Source: Gammaproteobacteria bacterium | GTDB taxonomy: Bacteria; Pseudomonadota; Gammaproteobacteria; Eutrophobiales; Eutrophobiaceae | DNA: 64,000 bases | Direction: 5' to 3' | Assembly (NCBI GenBank): GCA_022826885.1 | Contig: JAJDUB010000002.1 | Span: forward strand, 1 to 64,000 | Shown here: piece after piece, positions 17,893-26,739 of the stretch | Layout of the letters: every line of letters begins with the position of its first letter | Position numbering within the stretch: position 1 is the first letter of the stretch | The notes under the pieces: generated by a model | What the model saw: only the letters and a program-made list of their open reading frames with translations | Database searches by the model: none | What the model was told of the DNA's origin: nothing | Position numbers and translations under genes: made by a program

Positions 17893-18768
17893 ATGCAAAG
17901 ATTATTCCTTGAATTAATACTGATTGCTGCATTGCTGAACCCTCTCAGTATGGTTCAGGCAAGCTCTGAGTGCTCCCTTCCCGGGTTTGCCGGGCATTAT
18001 ATCGATGCCTACCGGTCCCGGGGTATGGTTGATGACTGTTATTATCAGCTTATCGACGATATGGATGTGGCTCGTACCGTTCAGGCAGACCTGGTAGGGT
18101 TACTGGCAGAGGATTACCGGCGCGCCGGTTACAAGGTGGGACTGACTGACAGGAAAGCCCAGGAAATGTTTGGCATCTCACGGCCGCTGGTTGGAGTCCT
18201 GTTCAAACAAATGTTGCAGCAGGACGGCGCGGAAATCGCCCTGGATTCCGCAACGTCGCTACTGGTGGAACTGGACCTGTTGGCGCGGGTAAAATCGGCC
18301 GGCATCAACCAGGCTGTATCGGTTGAAGACGTTGCCCGGCATATCGATGCCATCATTCCCTTCATTGAATTGCCGGACGCCCTGTTCCGTCTGGACGGCG
18401 GTAACGCCGCGGCGTTGCTGATAGCGGGAAACGTGGGGGCCAGGTGGGGCGTGGCCGGCATACCGGCGACAGTAGTTGATGCGCAAGACCTGGTCGAGCG
18501 CCTTCCGTCCATGACTCTCCGGTTAACGACTGATACGGGAAAGGTTCTTCGTGAGGGGCGGGGCGATCGAATACTGGGTCACCCGTTGAATTCCATACTG
18601 TATCTGCTGGAGGAACTGCGCCTCAGGAATGAAACACTCAAACAGGGAGATTTAATCAGCCTGGGCGCCATCGGCGGGCCAGTGAAAGCTGAGCAGGGCA
18701 GGCGTTATACGGCAGAATACTCCGGATATGGCGAGAAGATATTCACCGTATCGGTCACCATCCGTTAG
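17893..18768 (+). CDS. FAH-superfamily protein (2-keto-4-pentenoate hydratase-like) with signal peptide
   Basis: A 291-aa protein. After a hydrophobic N-terminus (about residues 4-23, ending VQAS) that looks like a secretion signal, the body matches MhpD-type hydratases: YRRAGYKVGLTDRKAQEMFG, PLVGVLF, then LLVELDLLARV at the acidic metal-site position and IPFIELPD. Cytoplasmic relatives hydrate 2-hydroxypenta-2,4-dienoate in meta-cleavage pathways. A signal peptide is unusual for this fold and suggests periplasmic action. The E-x-E metal motif is E-x-D here. The gene faces the cyclase gene, which also has a signal peptide. Function is uncertain. Confidence 0.7.
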   Translation: MQRLFLELILIAALLNPLSMVQASSECSLPGFAGHYIDAYRSRGMVDDCYYQLIDDMDVARTVQADLVGLLAEDYRRAGYKVGLTDRKAQEMFGISRPLVGVLFKQMLQQDGAEIALDSATSLLVELDLLARVKSAGINQAVSVEDVARHIDAIIPFIELPDALFRLDGGNAAALLIAGNVGARWGVAGIPATVVDAQDLVERLPSMTLRLTTDTGKVLREGRGDRILGHPLNSILYLLEELRLRNETLKQGDLISLGAIGGPVKAEQGRRYTAEYSGYGEKIFTVSVTIR

Positions 18769-18778
18769 CAGGTAACTG

Positions 18779-19768
18779 CTACCTGATTGCGAACGGACGG
18801 GCAGGGGAACCGGTTGCGCCCTTGAACGGGATGGCGCCGAACACGAAGGCGAATTCATACACCTGGTCCTGTAACAGGGCGCTGAAATCGATGTTCTCCA
18901 TGATGTAGATACCGTTCTCCACCAGGAATTTCTGGTGGTTGGGCGCAAATTGGGAGGGGTCGGGACCAGGGATGGTTTCAACGGCCCAGTTATCCGTTCC
19001 TACCAGGATGACCTGTTTCTCCACCACCCAGTCGCCCGCCTTGTCCGTGAGGCCCGGCACGCACTGGTTGAACCGGGTATTGTCGGTTTTCCACAATGTC
19101 CCCCAGCCTGTGTAATAGAACAGCGCATCACCGGGCCGGATAACCGCTTCGTCCATTCCCTGCCTTTTCAACGCAGCTTGCAGGTCGGCGATGGTGACTT
19201 CCTCCGTGCATTCCAGCATGCGTTCTTTATATCCGGCAATATCGATCAGTATGCCGCGGGTGAAGATGGGCACGACGTGTTCCACGCCCAGTTTGCTGAA
19301 GCCGCGTCCGGTGCCGATTTCGGCATGAATGTGGCCGTTGTAGTAACGCACCTCGTTCAGGTCTCCCGGTTTGCCCATGACCGTTGCCATGTGGCTGAGG
19401 GAATCGAACTGCGTTCCGTCCTGGGTGATATGGCCGGCGATATAGTCTTCGTTCCATGCCAGCCGGTTGTCACCCAGAGGGCCCCAGGAAGTGGCGCCCG
19501 GAACGGTCAGTGTGTATTTTCGGTGTTGCGGCGTCAGGTCGAACAAGGGCATGTCTTCCTCGAACACCCGCCCCATGTCATAGATCTTTCCCTCCTTGAT
19601 CAGGCCTGCCGCTGCCAGTACCTTCTCCGGCGTCAGCCGGTTCAGCGCGCCCATTTGATCATCCGCCCCCCATTCCGACGGCCACCATTTTTCCGTGTCG
19701 TCAGCGGAATAAGATATATTCGCCATCAGGCAACAACAGGTAATTGTGAGTATGATGTTTCTGATCAT
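18779..19768 (-). CDS. Cyclase-family (kynurenine formamidase-like) metal hydrolase, secreted
   Basis: A 329-aa protein with a signal peptide (MIRNIILTITCCCLMANISYS) and a cyclase domain. HITQDGTQFDSLSHMATVM is the H-x-x-x-x-G-T-Q-x-D-x-x-x-H zinc motif shared by kynurenine formamidase, isatin hydrolase and related enzymes that hydrolyse amide or lactam bonds. Homologues are often met in aromatic nitrogen-compound pathways, and this gene stands at the left edge of the catabolic island. Divergent from the SDR gene. Export to the periplasm is predicted from sequence; the substrate is unknown. Confidence 0.85.
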   Translation of the reverse strand: MIRNIILTITCCCLMANISYSADDTEKWWPSEWGADDQMGALNRLTPEKVLAAAGLIKEGKIYDMGRVFEEDMPLFDLTPQHRKYTLTVPGATSWGPLGDNRLAWNEDYIAGHITQDGTQFDSLSHMATVMGKPGDLNEVRYYNGHIHAEIGTGRGFSKLGVEHVVPIFTRGILIDIAGYKERMLECTEEVTIADLQAALKRQGMDEAVIRPGDALFYYTGWGTLWKTDNTRFNQCVPGLTDKAGDWVVEKQVILVGTDNWAVETIPGPDPSQFAPNHQKFLVENGIYIMENIDFSALLQDQVYEFAFVFGAIPFKGATGSPARPFAIR

Positions 19769-19842
19769 GATCGTTTCCGGGAAGAGATGAATATAGATGT
19801 ACAGTATAATTTTTAATTCCTGGCACTCACAAGGTATTCACA

Positions 19843-20601
19843 ATGGTTAAGCGGTTTCAAGACAAGACGGTATTGATTCTGGGAGCTACCAGCGGCATCG
19901 GCAGGACCACGGCCCTGCGGTTTGCGCAGGAAGGCGCCAACGTCGTAGTTGGCGGACGCAGCGAGGATAACGGCAACGAGGTGGTGCGCTCCATCGAGGC
20001 GATGGACGGCAATGGCCTGTTCGTGCAGACGGACGTCAGGGAATTGGATGACCTGCAGAATGCCGTGGACAGGACTGTCGGAGAATTCGGCGGACTGAAT
20101 GTGGCTTTCAACAATGCAGGCCTGGCCGGCACCGGGAACAAGGCCGCCGACGAGAGCGAAACGGACTGGTCGGAAATGGTCGATACCAAGCTGAATGGAG
20201 TCTGGCGCGGCATGAAGTGCCAGATACCCGCCATGCTTGAAGCCGGGGGCGGGGCAATCGTCAATATGGCAGGCAACTGGGGTCTGGTCGGGTTTCCCAC
20301 CTATGCCGCGTACTGTGCCGCAGCGCACGGGGTCATGGGACTGACCAAAGCGGCTGCCATGGAATACGTCAGCGCCGGCATCAGGATTAACGCCGTGTGC
20401 CCCGGCGCGGTGGATGCGCCTATCCTGGACCGCATGACAGGCGACAATGAGGAAATCAAAAACAGTTTTGCCCAGCAGTTACCCGTAGGCAGGCTCTGCA
20501 GTCAGGAGGACATCGCCGAGGCCGTGTTATGGCTGGCATCCGATGCCGCGTCCTACGTCAACGGCGTCGGCCTGGTACTGGACGGCGGCGGGAGTCCCTG
20601 A
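19843..20601 (+). CDS. SDR-family protein with altered catalytic residues
   Basis: A 252-aa short-chain dehydrogenase/reductase fold. The cofactor motif GATSGIGRTTALRFAQ and the structural NNAG (FNNAGLAGTG) are intact. The active-site region reads IVNMAGNWGLVGFPTYAAYC then AAAHG: the Tyr is kept, but the usual Lys four residues later is Ala and the usual Ser thirteen residues before is Gly. This would abolish or strongly change the standard mechanism, although the C-terminus ending WLASDAASYVNGVGLVLDGG is normal. It converges on the NTF2-like gene. Confidence 0.85.
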   Translation: MVKRFQDKTVLILGATSGIGRTTALRFAQEGANVVVGGRSEDNGNEVVRSIEAMDGNGLFVQTDVRELDDLQNAVDRTVGEFGGLNVAFNNAGLAGTGNKAADESETDWSEMVDTKLNGVWRGMKCQIPAMLEAGGGAIVNMAGNWGLVGFPTYAAYCAAAHGVMGLTKAAAMEYVSAGIRINAVCPGAVDAPILDRMTGDNEEIKNSFAQQLPVGRLCSQEDIAEAVLWLASDAASYVNGVGLVLDGGGSP

Positions 20602-20609
20602 TCCGCCGG

Positions 20610-21149
20610 CTAGAGGTTCTGTTTCAAGTCATCGACCGGCTTCAGCCAGTCCTCGTCCATGCTGACGCGCGTCTTGCCCCAACCGTCCTTATAGTTGCAC
20701 AGGATCTGCTGGGTCAGCGCGGTATGAGTCAGTTTCCATTCCCCATCGACCTTGATCATCTCGTCATCGTAGAAACCGGCGACCCAGACCGGGTCGTATT
20801 CTTTCGTCCTGGAATTATGTACTGTGGCGGCCTCGAACAGGTACCAGCGCGCCGTAGCCGACCGGCAGTCGTCGGCGACCTCTATTCTGATGGGTATCAG
20901 GCAGTGGAACATCCAGGTGAACGGGTTGACTTCCAGGAATGCGCGAATCTCGTCGCGCCCCCTTAACACCGTTTCCCAGTTGGTGAATTCCATAATGCCG
21001 TCTTCCGTATACAGGTTGACGAACATATCGATCTTCATGTGCGGGTCGGCGGCCTGCGCGGAACGCTGCTTGAGGTGCCTGATCTCTTCCATGGCTTCCA
21101 GCCTCTCCAGCCGTTTCAATATTTCTTCGATTTTGTTTGAATCGTTCAT
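20610..21149 (-). CDS. NTF2/SnoaL-like protein
   Basis: A 179-aa protein with an N-terminal coiled helix (IEEILKRLERLEAMEEIRHLKQR) and an alpha+beta cone: DMFVNLYTEDGIMEF, AFLEVNPFTWMFHCLIPI, ATARWYLFEAATV. This is the SnoaL_4 type, found as polyketide cyclases, isomerases and beta subunits of ring-hydroxylating oxygenases. It starts 5 bp after the luciferase-like oxidoreductase gene, so the two are one transcript. A second, similar protein follows the first Rieske oxygenase, so the fold may serve as subunit or isomerase in this pathway. Confidence 0.8.
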   Translation of the reverse strand: MNDSNKIEEILKRLERLEAMEEIRHLKQRSAQAADPHMKIDMFVNLYTEDGIMEFTNWETVLRGRDEIRAFLEVNPFTWMFHCLIPIRIEVADDCRSATARWYLFEAATVHNSRTKEYDPVWVAGFYDDEMIKVDGEWKLTHTALTQQILCNYKDGWGKTRVSMDEDWLKPVDDLKQNL

Positions 21150-21154
21150 GGCAT

Positions 21155-22234
21155 TTACCTTTTTTGTAACCTCGGCATCAAATGATCGGCAAAGAGCTGC
21201 TGTGTGCGCATGGCCTGTTCCCGTTTCAGCCCGCCGTAATGACTGATGATGATCATCTCGTCAAACAGGAAATCCTGGTACAGCTCCTCCAGTTTTGTAC
21301 CCACCGAATCCGGCGTCCCCACGCAGACAATGTCATTTTCAATCAGTTCATCGTACTCCATCCTGCCGATGCTCGGCATGTAATCCATGGTGTAGAACTT
21401 GTAGCCGGCATCTATCAGGCGTTCCCGTTCGGCATCGTTTGTCGGCATGATCGTCAACTGGGGCGCGACGTTGTAACGGACGAAGTTCACTGCGGCTTCC
21501 CTGGCTTCAGCGTGGGCCGTCGCCTCATCCTCGTGCAGGTAGATCGCCTTGATGAATCCCACGCTGGGTGTGGTGCCTGCCGAGGCACAGGCATCACGGT
21601 AGACGTTCACTGCCTCCTTGAAAGCGATACTGGGAGCAGGACCGCCGACGACGATGCCCCATTCCTTTTGCGCGGCCATGGTAAACCACTTGGCGCTGGT
21701 GCCCACCTGGTAGATTTTCGGGTAGGGTTTCTGCACGGGTTTCGGCACCACACTGACATCTTTGATGTTGAAATACTTGCCGCTGTAGGAGAACCGTTCC
21801 TCGGTCCAGGCCTTTTGCAGTATCTCCAGGCTCTCGACATAGCGTCCCATGCTTTCTTCCATGGGCACGTCAGCCGGACCGCATAACCAGGGATGACCGC
21901 GCCCCACCCCGCACTCGATACGCCCCCCGGTCAATATGTCCACCATCGCAATCTCCCCGGCCAGGACCATGGGGTTATGCAATGGCAGGGTATGGCACAG
22001 GGCGCGGAACCGCAGGTTTTCGGTATGCGCAGCCAGGTGGGTGAATACGGCCAGGGGATTGGGGTTTATGGCAAACTGCTCATAAAACGGGTGTTCAAGA
22101 GTCGTAAAAACGTGGTATCCGTTCTTGTCCGCGTGCAGCCCGAGGGCCAGGACGTCTTCGATCAGCGCTGAATGATCATGTCCGGGAGGGCACTGGAATT
22201 CGACATAGGTGCCGAAACGCAGGGGTTTGGTCAT
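21155..22234 (-). CDS. LLM-class flavin-dependent oxidoreductase
   Basis: A 359-aa luciferase-like monooxygenase. The barrel starts LRFGTYVEFQCPPGHDHSAL, with VFTTLEHPFYEQF, LRFRALCHTLPLHNPMVLAGEIAMVDILTGGRIECGVGRG (shortened pattern R-x-E-x-G-x-G-R-G) and EERFSYSGKYFNI as typical flavin- and substrate-loop signatures. Such enzymes use FMNH2 or F420H2 to oxidise diverse organic compounds. Start ATG at 22234. Divergent from the first Rieske oxygenase across an 80-bp gap that must hold both promoters. Together they suggest oxidative attack on one substrate. Confidence 0.88.
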   Translation of the reverse strand: MTKPLRFGTYVEFQCPPGHDHSALIEDVLALGLHADKNGYHVFTTLEHPFYEQFAINPNPLAVFTHLAAHTENLRFRALCHTLPLHNPMVLAGEIAMVDILTGGRIECGVGRGHPWLCGPADVPMEESMGRYVESLEILQKAWTEERFSYSGKYFNIKDVSVVPKPVQKPYPKIYQVGTSAKWFTMAAQKEWGIVVGGPAPSIAFKEAVNVYRDACASAGTTPSVGFIKAIYLHEDEATAHAEAREAAVNFVRYNVAPQLTIMPTNDAERERLIDAGYKFYTMDYMPSIGRMEYDELIENDIVCVGTPDSVGTKLEELYQDFLFDEMIIISHYGGLKREQAMRTQQLFADHLMPRLQKR

Positions 22235-22301
22235 AATGGTTTTTTTGTTGTTAGTAATCGGGAGCGAAAAGCGATTATACTATATTGATAAAAATGAGAG
22301 T

Positions 22302-22314
22302 TCAGGAGGTGGAT
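22302..22314 (+). promoter_or_regulatory. Strong ribosome binding site fixing the Rieske-1 start
   Basis: CAGGAGGTGGAT precedes ATG 22315. This near-perfect Shine-Dalgarno favours the start at 22315 over an in-frame TTG at 22285. Confidence 0.75.
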
Positions 22315-23526
22315 ATGAGTGCAGTCGTGACCGAAGCGCGCCGCTGGGCCAGGACCTATCCCTGGCTGGGTGAGGATCCCGTTCCGACCGAACCCTGCAT
22401 TTCGGAAGACATCTACCATAAGGAGGTGGAGAAGGTGTTCAAAAAGGTCTGGTTGCACGTAGGCCGGGACAATGAATTACCCGAACCCGGATGCTACAAG
22501 CTCAAGCGGCTGGATTTTGCCAGTACCACGGTGTTGCTGATCCGCGGGAAGGATGGTGAAATCCGTGCATTTCACAATACCTGTTCACACAGGGGGAATA
22601 CGGTCGTCGTACCCCAGGGTGAATGGGACAACTTCGGGCAGAAGGCAGCATTTACCTGCCGCTTCCATGCCTGGACCTACAACGACAAGGGTGAGCTTAT
22701 CGGCGCCCAGGAGGAAACCGGCATGCCCCCCTGTTTCCGCAAATCGGAGAATGGCCTGACGCCGATCAACTGCGATACTTGGGAAGGGTTCATCTTCATC
22801 AACCTGGACGAAAACCCACCTGTCGGGCTGCACGAATACCTGGGGGAGATGGGTAATCATTTTTCCGGTTTTCCCTATAGTGAAATCGACCACAATTTTA
22901 CTTATTACACCTACCTCAACTGCAACTGGAAGGTGGGCCTGGACGCTTTTGCCGAGGCGTATCACGTGAACACCATCCATGCAGGTTCCTTCCCCGGCAC
23001 GTTTTCCACCGGTCTGCAGATGATCAAATTGCTGGGCGACCATCGGACCACCGCGGTCTGCTTCAACCCGCCGAAGGACGCGCCGGCGGTGGCTGCCCTG
23101 GCCCAGACCAAAGCCAGGGGATCGCTGGTGAACAACGTCAGGGAAACGATACTCCCGCCTACCCTGAACGATGAGAAACGCGACGATTACGCATTCGAGT
23201 TGAGCGTATTCTTTCCGAACTGGCTGTTGCACGTGTCGGAAGGTATCTGGTTTACCCACCAGTTCTGGCCCATCGGTTATGATCGGTGCCTCTGGGAAGG
23301 GAAGTACAATGTCATGGAGCCGACCACCAACAGTGAGAAATGGGCGCTGGAACATGCCATGGTGCTGCAGCGTAACGCCTGGCTGGAAGACACCGCGACC
23401 ATGGAGGGGACTTTCTTCGCGCTGAATTCCGGCAGCAAGAAACACATGAACCTGCATGATGAGGAGATCCTCGTCAGACACGGCTATCACGTACTGGAGA
23501 AATACCTGAATACGGAAGGCCCATGA
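22315..23526 (+). CDS. Rieske-type ring-hydroxylating oxygenase, alpha subunit (Rieske-1)
   Basis: A 403-aa terminal oxygenase. The Rieske 2Fe-2S ligands are C90-S-H92 in NTCSHRGN and C115-R-F-H118 in TCRFHAWTY. The mononuclear iron site is NWKVGLDAFAEAYHVNTIH, with H217 and H222. This class hydroxylates aromatic or alicyclic substrates or removes N- or O-alkyl groups, using electrons from a ferredoxin. The stop overlaps the start of a 113-aa protein gene (ATGA). It opens a six-gene plus-strand operon ending at the terminator near 27150. A paralogue with the same partner follows at 25499. Confidence 0.9.
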   Translation: MSAVVTEARRWARTYPWLGEDPVPTEPCISEDIYHKEVEKVFKKVWLHVGRDNELPEPGCYKLKRLDFASTTVLLIRGKDGEIRAFHNTCSHRGNTVVVPQGEWDNFGQKAAFTCRFHAWTYNDKGELIGAQEETGMPPCFRKSENGLTPINCDTWEGFIFINLDENPPVGLHEYLGEMGNHFSGFPYSEIDHNFTYYTYLNCNWKVGLDAFAEAYHVNTIHAGSFPGTFSTGLQMIKLLGDHRTTAVCFNPPKDAPAVAALAQTKARGSLVNNVRETILPPTLNDEKRDDYAFELSVFFPNWLLHVSEGIWFTHQFWPIGYDRCLWEGKYNVMEPTTNSEKWALEHAMVLQRNAWLEDTATMEGTFFALNSGSKKHMNLHDEEILVRHGYHVLEKYLNTEGP

Positions 23527-23864
23527 TGAAACTTCTACCCCAAGGATTTGAGGAGTTGGAAATCTGGGCAGGCGCATGGGCCTTGCCCACGCAGAATACC
23601 CGCTGGGATAAACGCCTCGCTTCAACCAGGGAGGAGTTGGTCACCTTTTACGATGCCGTACTGCCTCACCTCGAACGCATCCTGGACCACGCCGATCAAT
23701 TCCCCCTGGGAGAGTTGCCGGAACAGTCTGCAAGGTTGTTTGACCTGGCGCTTATGCACGCTGAAATAGCGCCCAACGTCGAATTGTATGACGGCGACCC
23801 GAACGTGCCTCACAGCTATGAGGAAAAACGTTTTATTGCCGTGCATGGTAATGACAGGCATTGA
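23523..23864 (+). CDS. Conserved 113-aa protein paired with Rieske-1
   Basis: I do not recognise a named family. The 113-aa protein is acidic and predicted mostly helical, with no membrane segment or cysteine cluster. Its paralogue at 26740 shares L-P-x-x-F-x-x-L-E, WALPT, FYDA-x-LP-x-L, LAL-x-x-AE-x-AP, ELYD, VP-x-S and RF-x-A-x-HG; by eye close to 45% of residues are identical. Both follow a Rieske alpha gene directly, here with a 4-bp overlap, so translation is coupled. A dedicated subunit, chaperone or assembly factor for that oxygenase is the natural guess. Confidence 0.75.
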   Translation: MMKLLPQGFEELEIWAGAWALPTQNTRWDKRLASTREELVTFYDAVLPHLERILDHADQFPLGELPEQSARLFDLALMHAEIAPNVELYDGDPNVPHSYEEKRFIAVHGNDRH

Positions 23865-24343
23865 TGATGACCCACGACCTTGAGCAAAAGGTTGCCCGCC
23901 TGACTGCGACCGAAAACATCAGGAACGTCATAGCGAGGTACGCAAAGGCCGGGGATGATCAAAACAACCCGGACGAGATGCGCAAACTGCTGGCAAAGGA
24001 TGCGGTCTGGGAGGCAAAAGGCTTCGGCAAATTCGAAGGCAGGGACCTGATTGCGGAAAAGCTGGCGGATATCGGCCGGGAGATGATCGTCTGGTCGCTT
24101 CACTTCCCTGTCTCACCGATTATCGATATTGCGGAAGATATTGCAACCGCCCACGCCTTCTGGTGGCTGTGGGAACTGACGACCATGCGCGGGGAAGAAG
24201 GCGCGGAAGAAAGCAACTGGCTGGCCGCTACCTATGAATGTGATTTCATCCGTGTCGGAGATGGCTGGAAGATTAAACACCTGGTGCTGGAAGTGAAAAA
24301 AGTCGTTCCCTACCAGGACGTACCCAGTGAAATAGCACCTTGA
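23864..24343 (+). CDS. NTF2/SnoaL-like protein, possible oxygenase small subunit
   Basis: A 159-160-aa protein (two adjacent ATGs at 23864 and 23867) with the SnoaL pattern LTATENIRNVIARYAKAGDD, MRKLLAKDAVWEAKGFGKFEG, then LAATYECDFIRVGDGWKIKHL. Beta subunits of classic ring-hydroxylating dioxygenases share this fold, so it might complete Rieske-1, but free-standing isomerases and hydrolases also do. The start overlaps the stop of the 113-aa protein gene. It lies 22 bp before the formamidase gene. Confidence 0.75.
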   Translation: MMTHDLEQKVARLTATENIRNVIARYAKAGDDQNNPDEMRKLLAKDAVWEAKGFGKFEGRDLIAEKLADIGREMIVWSLHFPVSPIIDIAEDIATAHAFWWLWELTTMRGEEGAEESNWLAATYECDFIRVGDGWKIKHLVLEVKKVVPYQDVPSEIAP

Positions 24344-24365
24344 CACTATTGAAGGAGGTTCTCTC

Positions 24366-25493
24366 ATGGCTGTTAAAGCTGACGAATACATCCGTATCGA
24401 TCGAAGCCTGCAACTGGGCGATGAACCGGAAACGGGACATAACCGCTGGCACCCGGATATCAAACCGGTTGCGGAGGTCGATCCCGGCCAGGTCATTGGC
24501 ATGGAAACGCGGGATGCCCTTGACGGGCAATACAATCATGCAACCACGGCGGAAGAGGTAGCCGCCTCCAACCTTAACCTGGTGCATCCCCTGACCGGTC
24601 CCGTTTATGTCAACGGCGCCGAACCCGGTGACATCCTGGAAGTCAAGGTCCTGGAAGTGGCGCCGGAACCGTTCGGCTTTACCGTGCAGGTGCCGGGTTT
24701 CGGCTTCCTGCGCGATCTGTTCACGGAACCCTATATCATCCACTGGGATATCGCCGATGGTTTCGCTGCTTCCGCGGATCTGCCCGGCGTGAAAATCCCG
24801 GGCGCTCCCTTCATGGGCGTCATGGGCACGGCGCCGTCCCATGAACTGCTGGAGGAGATCAACAAGCGGGAAGCCGACTTGCAGGCCCGCGGGGGCATGG
24901 TCCTGCTGCCCGACACGGCCGATGCCGTTCCCCGGGAACCGGGCATTGCCGCCAAAGCCGTACGCACCATTGCCCCCCATGAATCCGGCGGTAACGTGGA
25001 CATCAAACAGTTGACAGCCGGCACCACGGTGCGCTTCCCCGTGTATACGCCGGGTGCCCTGTTCTCGGTGGGTGATTCCCATTTCGCCCAGGGGGACAAT
25101 GAAAGTTGCGGCACCGCGGTGGAGATGAGCGCTACGTTTTACGGATCTTTCAAGCTGTTGAAAGGGGAAGCGGCAAAACGCAACATAAATGACATGCAGT
25201 TCTACCGGGATGATTACTTCACTGCGCCGGAGATGGCAGTCCCGCAACGCTTCTTTGCGACCACCGGCCAATCCTGCCACAAGGACGGCACCGCGGAAGC
25301 GGAGGACACCACCCTGGCGGCGCGCAACGCGTTGCTCAACATGATCGAATACCTGGTCAGTGAACGGGGCTACAGCGAGCAGCAGGCTTACGCGATATGC
25401 AGCGTAGCGGTGGACCTGAGGATATCGGAAATGGTGGATGTGCCCAACTTCGTCGTCTCCGCGTTCCTGCCCCTGGATATCTTTACGGATTAA
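24366..25493 (+). CDS. Acetamidase/formamidase family protein
   Basis: A 375-aa member of the FmdA/AmdA family, zinc amidases that release ammonia from formamide, acetamide and small amides. Visible family signatures are HPLTGPVYVNGAEPGDILEV, PFMGVMGTAPS, GGNVDIKQLTAGTTVRFPVY and FAQGDNESCGTAVEMSATFY. GGAGG (GGAGGTT) lies before ATG 24366. Placement between two Rieske oxygenase genes in one operon suggests that an amide or formamide is produced by the oxidation steps. The true substrate is not inferable from sequence. Confidence 0.88.
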   Translation: MAVKADEYIRIDRSLQLGDEPETGHNRWHPDIKPVAEVDPGQVIGMETRDALDGQYNHATTAEEVAASNLNLVHPLTGPVYVNGAEPGDILEVKVLEVAPEPFGFTVQVPGFGFLRDLFTEPYIIHWDIADGFAASADLPGVKIPGAPFMGVMGTAPSHELLEEINKREADLQARGGMVLLPDTADAVPREPGIAAKAVRTIAPHESGGNVDIKQLTAGTTVRFPVYTPGALFSVGDSHFAQGDNESCGTAVEMSATFYGSFKLLKGEAAKRNINDMQFYRDDYFTAPEMAVPQRFFATTGQSCHKDGTAEAEDTTLAARNALLNMIEYLVSERGYSEQQAYAICSVAVDLRISEMVDVPNFVVSAFLPLDIFTD

Positions 25494-25498
25494 ACTGA

Positions 25499-26734
25499 AT
25501 GGCTGCGGCAGCGGATCAAATTAAACAGGCGATGCCGTTTACCACCCGCTATCCCGAACTGGGAACGGGTCCGCTGGATGTCAGGCCGCTGATCGACCCG
25601 GAATTGTTCGAACTGGAGCGGGAGCGGATCTTCAAACAGTCCTGGTTGTACGTCGCCCGGGCCGAGGAACTGGCTGAACCGGGCGACTATAAGCTGCGCC
25701 GCCTGGACGTGGCCAATACCTCGGTGATTATTGTCCGGGACAGGAATGGTGAAGTGCACGCATTCCACAACATCTGTACCCACCGCGGCAACAAACTCAT
25801 CCCGGACCAGGAGGCGCAGTCACTGGGTCATACCGCTACCCATACCCTGACCTGCCGGTTTCATGCCTGGACCTTCAACACGGACGGGGCCTTGCGCGGG
25901 ATCGCGCGCCAGGAGAGTTTTGCCGACCTGGACAAATCCTGCCTGGGGCTGAAACGTATCCATTGCGCCGAGTGGGAGGGTTTCATCTTCATCAATCTTG
26001 CCGAACAGCCGCGGCAAAGCCTGGTTGAATACCTGGACGGCATGGCGGACCACTTCGCCGGCTATCCGTACCATGAAGCGACGGTGCGTTTGCGTTACTC
26101 GACAGTGTTGAATTGTAACTGGAAAGTCGCCCTGTATGCTTTTTCAGAGGCATATCATGTTCCAACCATTCACAAGGGCACGTTTCCCAGCCTTGCCAGG
26201 CTGGAACATACGGAAATCAAGTGTTTCGGTCCTCACAGCACCTCCGGTATCTATGTGCCTCCGGTCCCGGGACTGGAACCGACGCCGGTGACGGCAAACC
26301 TCGGGGGGAGACTCAGGACATCAGACCGGCATAGGCCCCACCTTGAACTGCTGCCGGAAAATATTAACCCGGACAACCGGCAGGATTTCCAGTTTGAATT
26401 TCCGGTGTTTTTCCCCAATTTTTTACTGCATCTGGGCGCCGGGAACGGTTATCCGGGCATGGCCTATTTTACCCACCAGTTCTGGCCTGTCGCAGTGGAT
26501 AAAACCCTATGGGAAGGCACGAACCATTTCAGACCGCCGGAAACCGTCAGTGAACGGGTCGCGATAGCCCATACCAATGCCCTGCACCGCAACGCCTGGC
26601 TGGAAGACACCTCGACCATGGAAGACACTTACCAGGCCCTGGCCTCCGGCGTATTGGAAGAGATGGTATTGATGGACGAGGAACTGATGATCAGGAACAC
26701 CCATAAACACTGGCATGACTACATGGGAATCTGA
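25499..26734 (+). CDS. Rieske-type ring-hydroxylating oxygenase, alpha subunit (Rieske-2)
   Basis: A 411-aa paralogue of Rieske-1. The 2Fe-2S ligands are C93-T-H95 (ICTHRGN) and C119-R-F-H122 (TCRFHAWTF). The catalytic iron motif is NWKVALYAFSEAYHVPTIH. The acidic residue present four positions before in Rieske-1 (GLDAF) is Tyr here (ALYAF). It starts 5 bp after the formamidase gene and is followed after 5 bp by the second 113-aa protein gene. Two such oxygenases in one operon may act on successive intermediates. Neither has an adjacent ferredoxin or reductase gene. Confidence 0.9.
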   Translation: MAAAADQIKQAMPFTTRYPELGTGPLDVRPLIDPELFELERERIFKQSWLYVARAEELAEPGDYKLRRLDVANTSVIIVRDRNGEVHAFHNICTHRGNKLIPDQEAQSLGHTATHTLTCRFHAWTFNTDGALRGIARQESFADLDKSCLGLKRIHCAEWEGFIFINLAEQPRQSLVEYLDGMADHFAGYPYHEATVRLRYSTVLNCNWKVALYAFSEAYHVPTIHKGTFPSLARLEHTEIKCFGPHSTSGIYVPPVPGLEPTPVTANLGGRLRTSDRHRPHLELLPENINPDNRQDFQFEFPVFFPNFLLHLGAGNGYPGMAYFTHQFWPVAVDKTLWEGTNHFRPPETVSERVAIAHTNALHRNAWLEDTSTMEDTYQALASGVLEEMVLMDEELMIRNTHKHWHDYMGI

Positions 26735-26739
26735 TAACC

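Noticed and set aside
24273-25280. Long minus-strand frame over the formamidase gene
   Set aside because: Same region is fully explained by the plus-strand acetamidase/formamidase; high GC keeps the complementary frame open.
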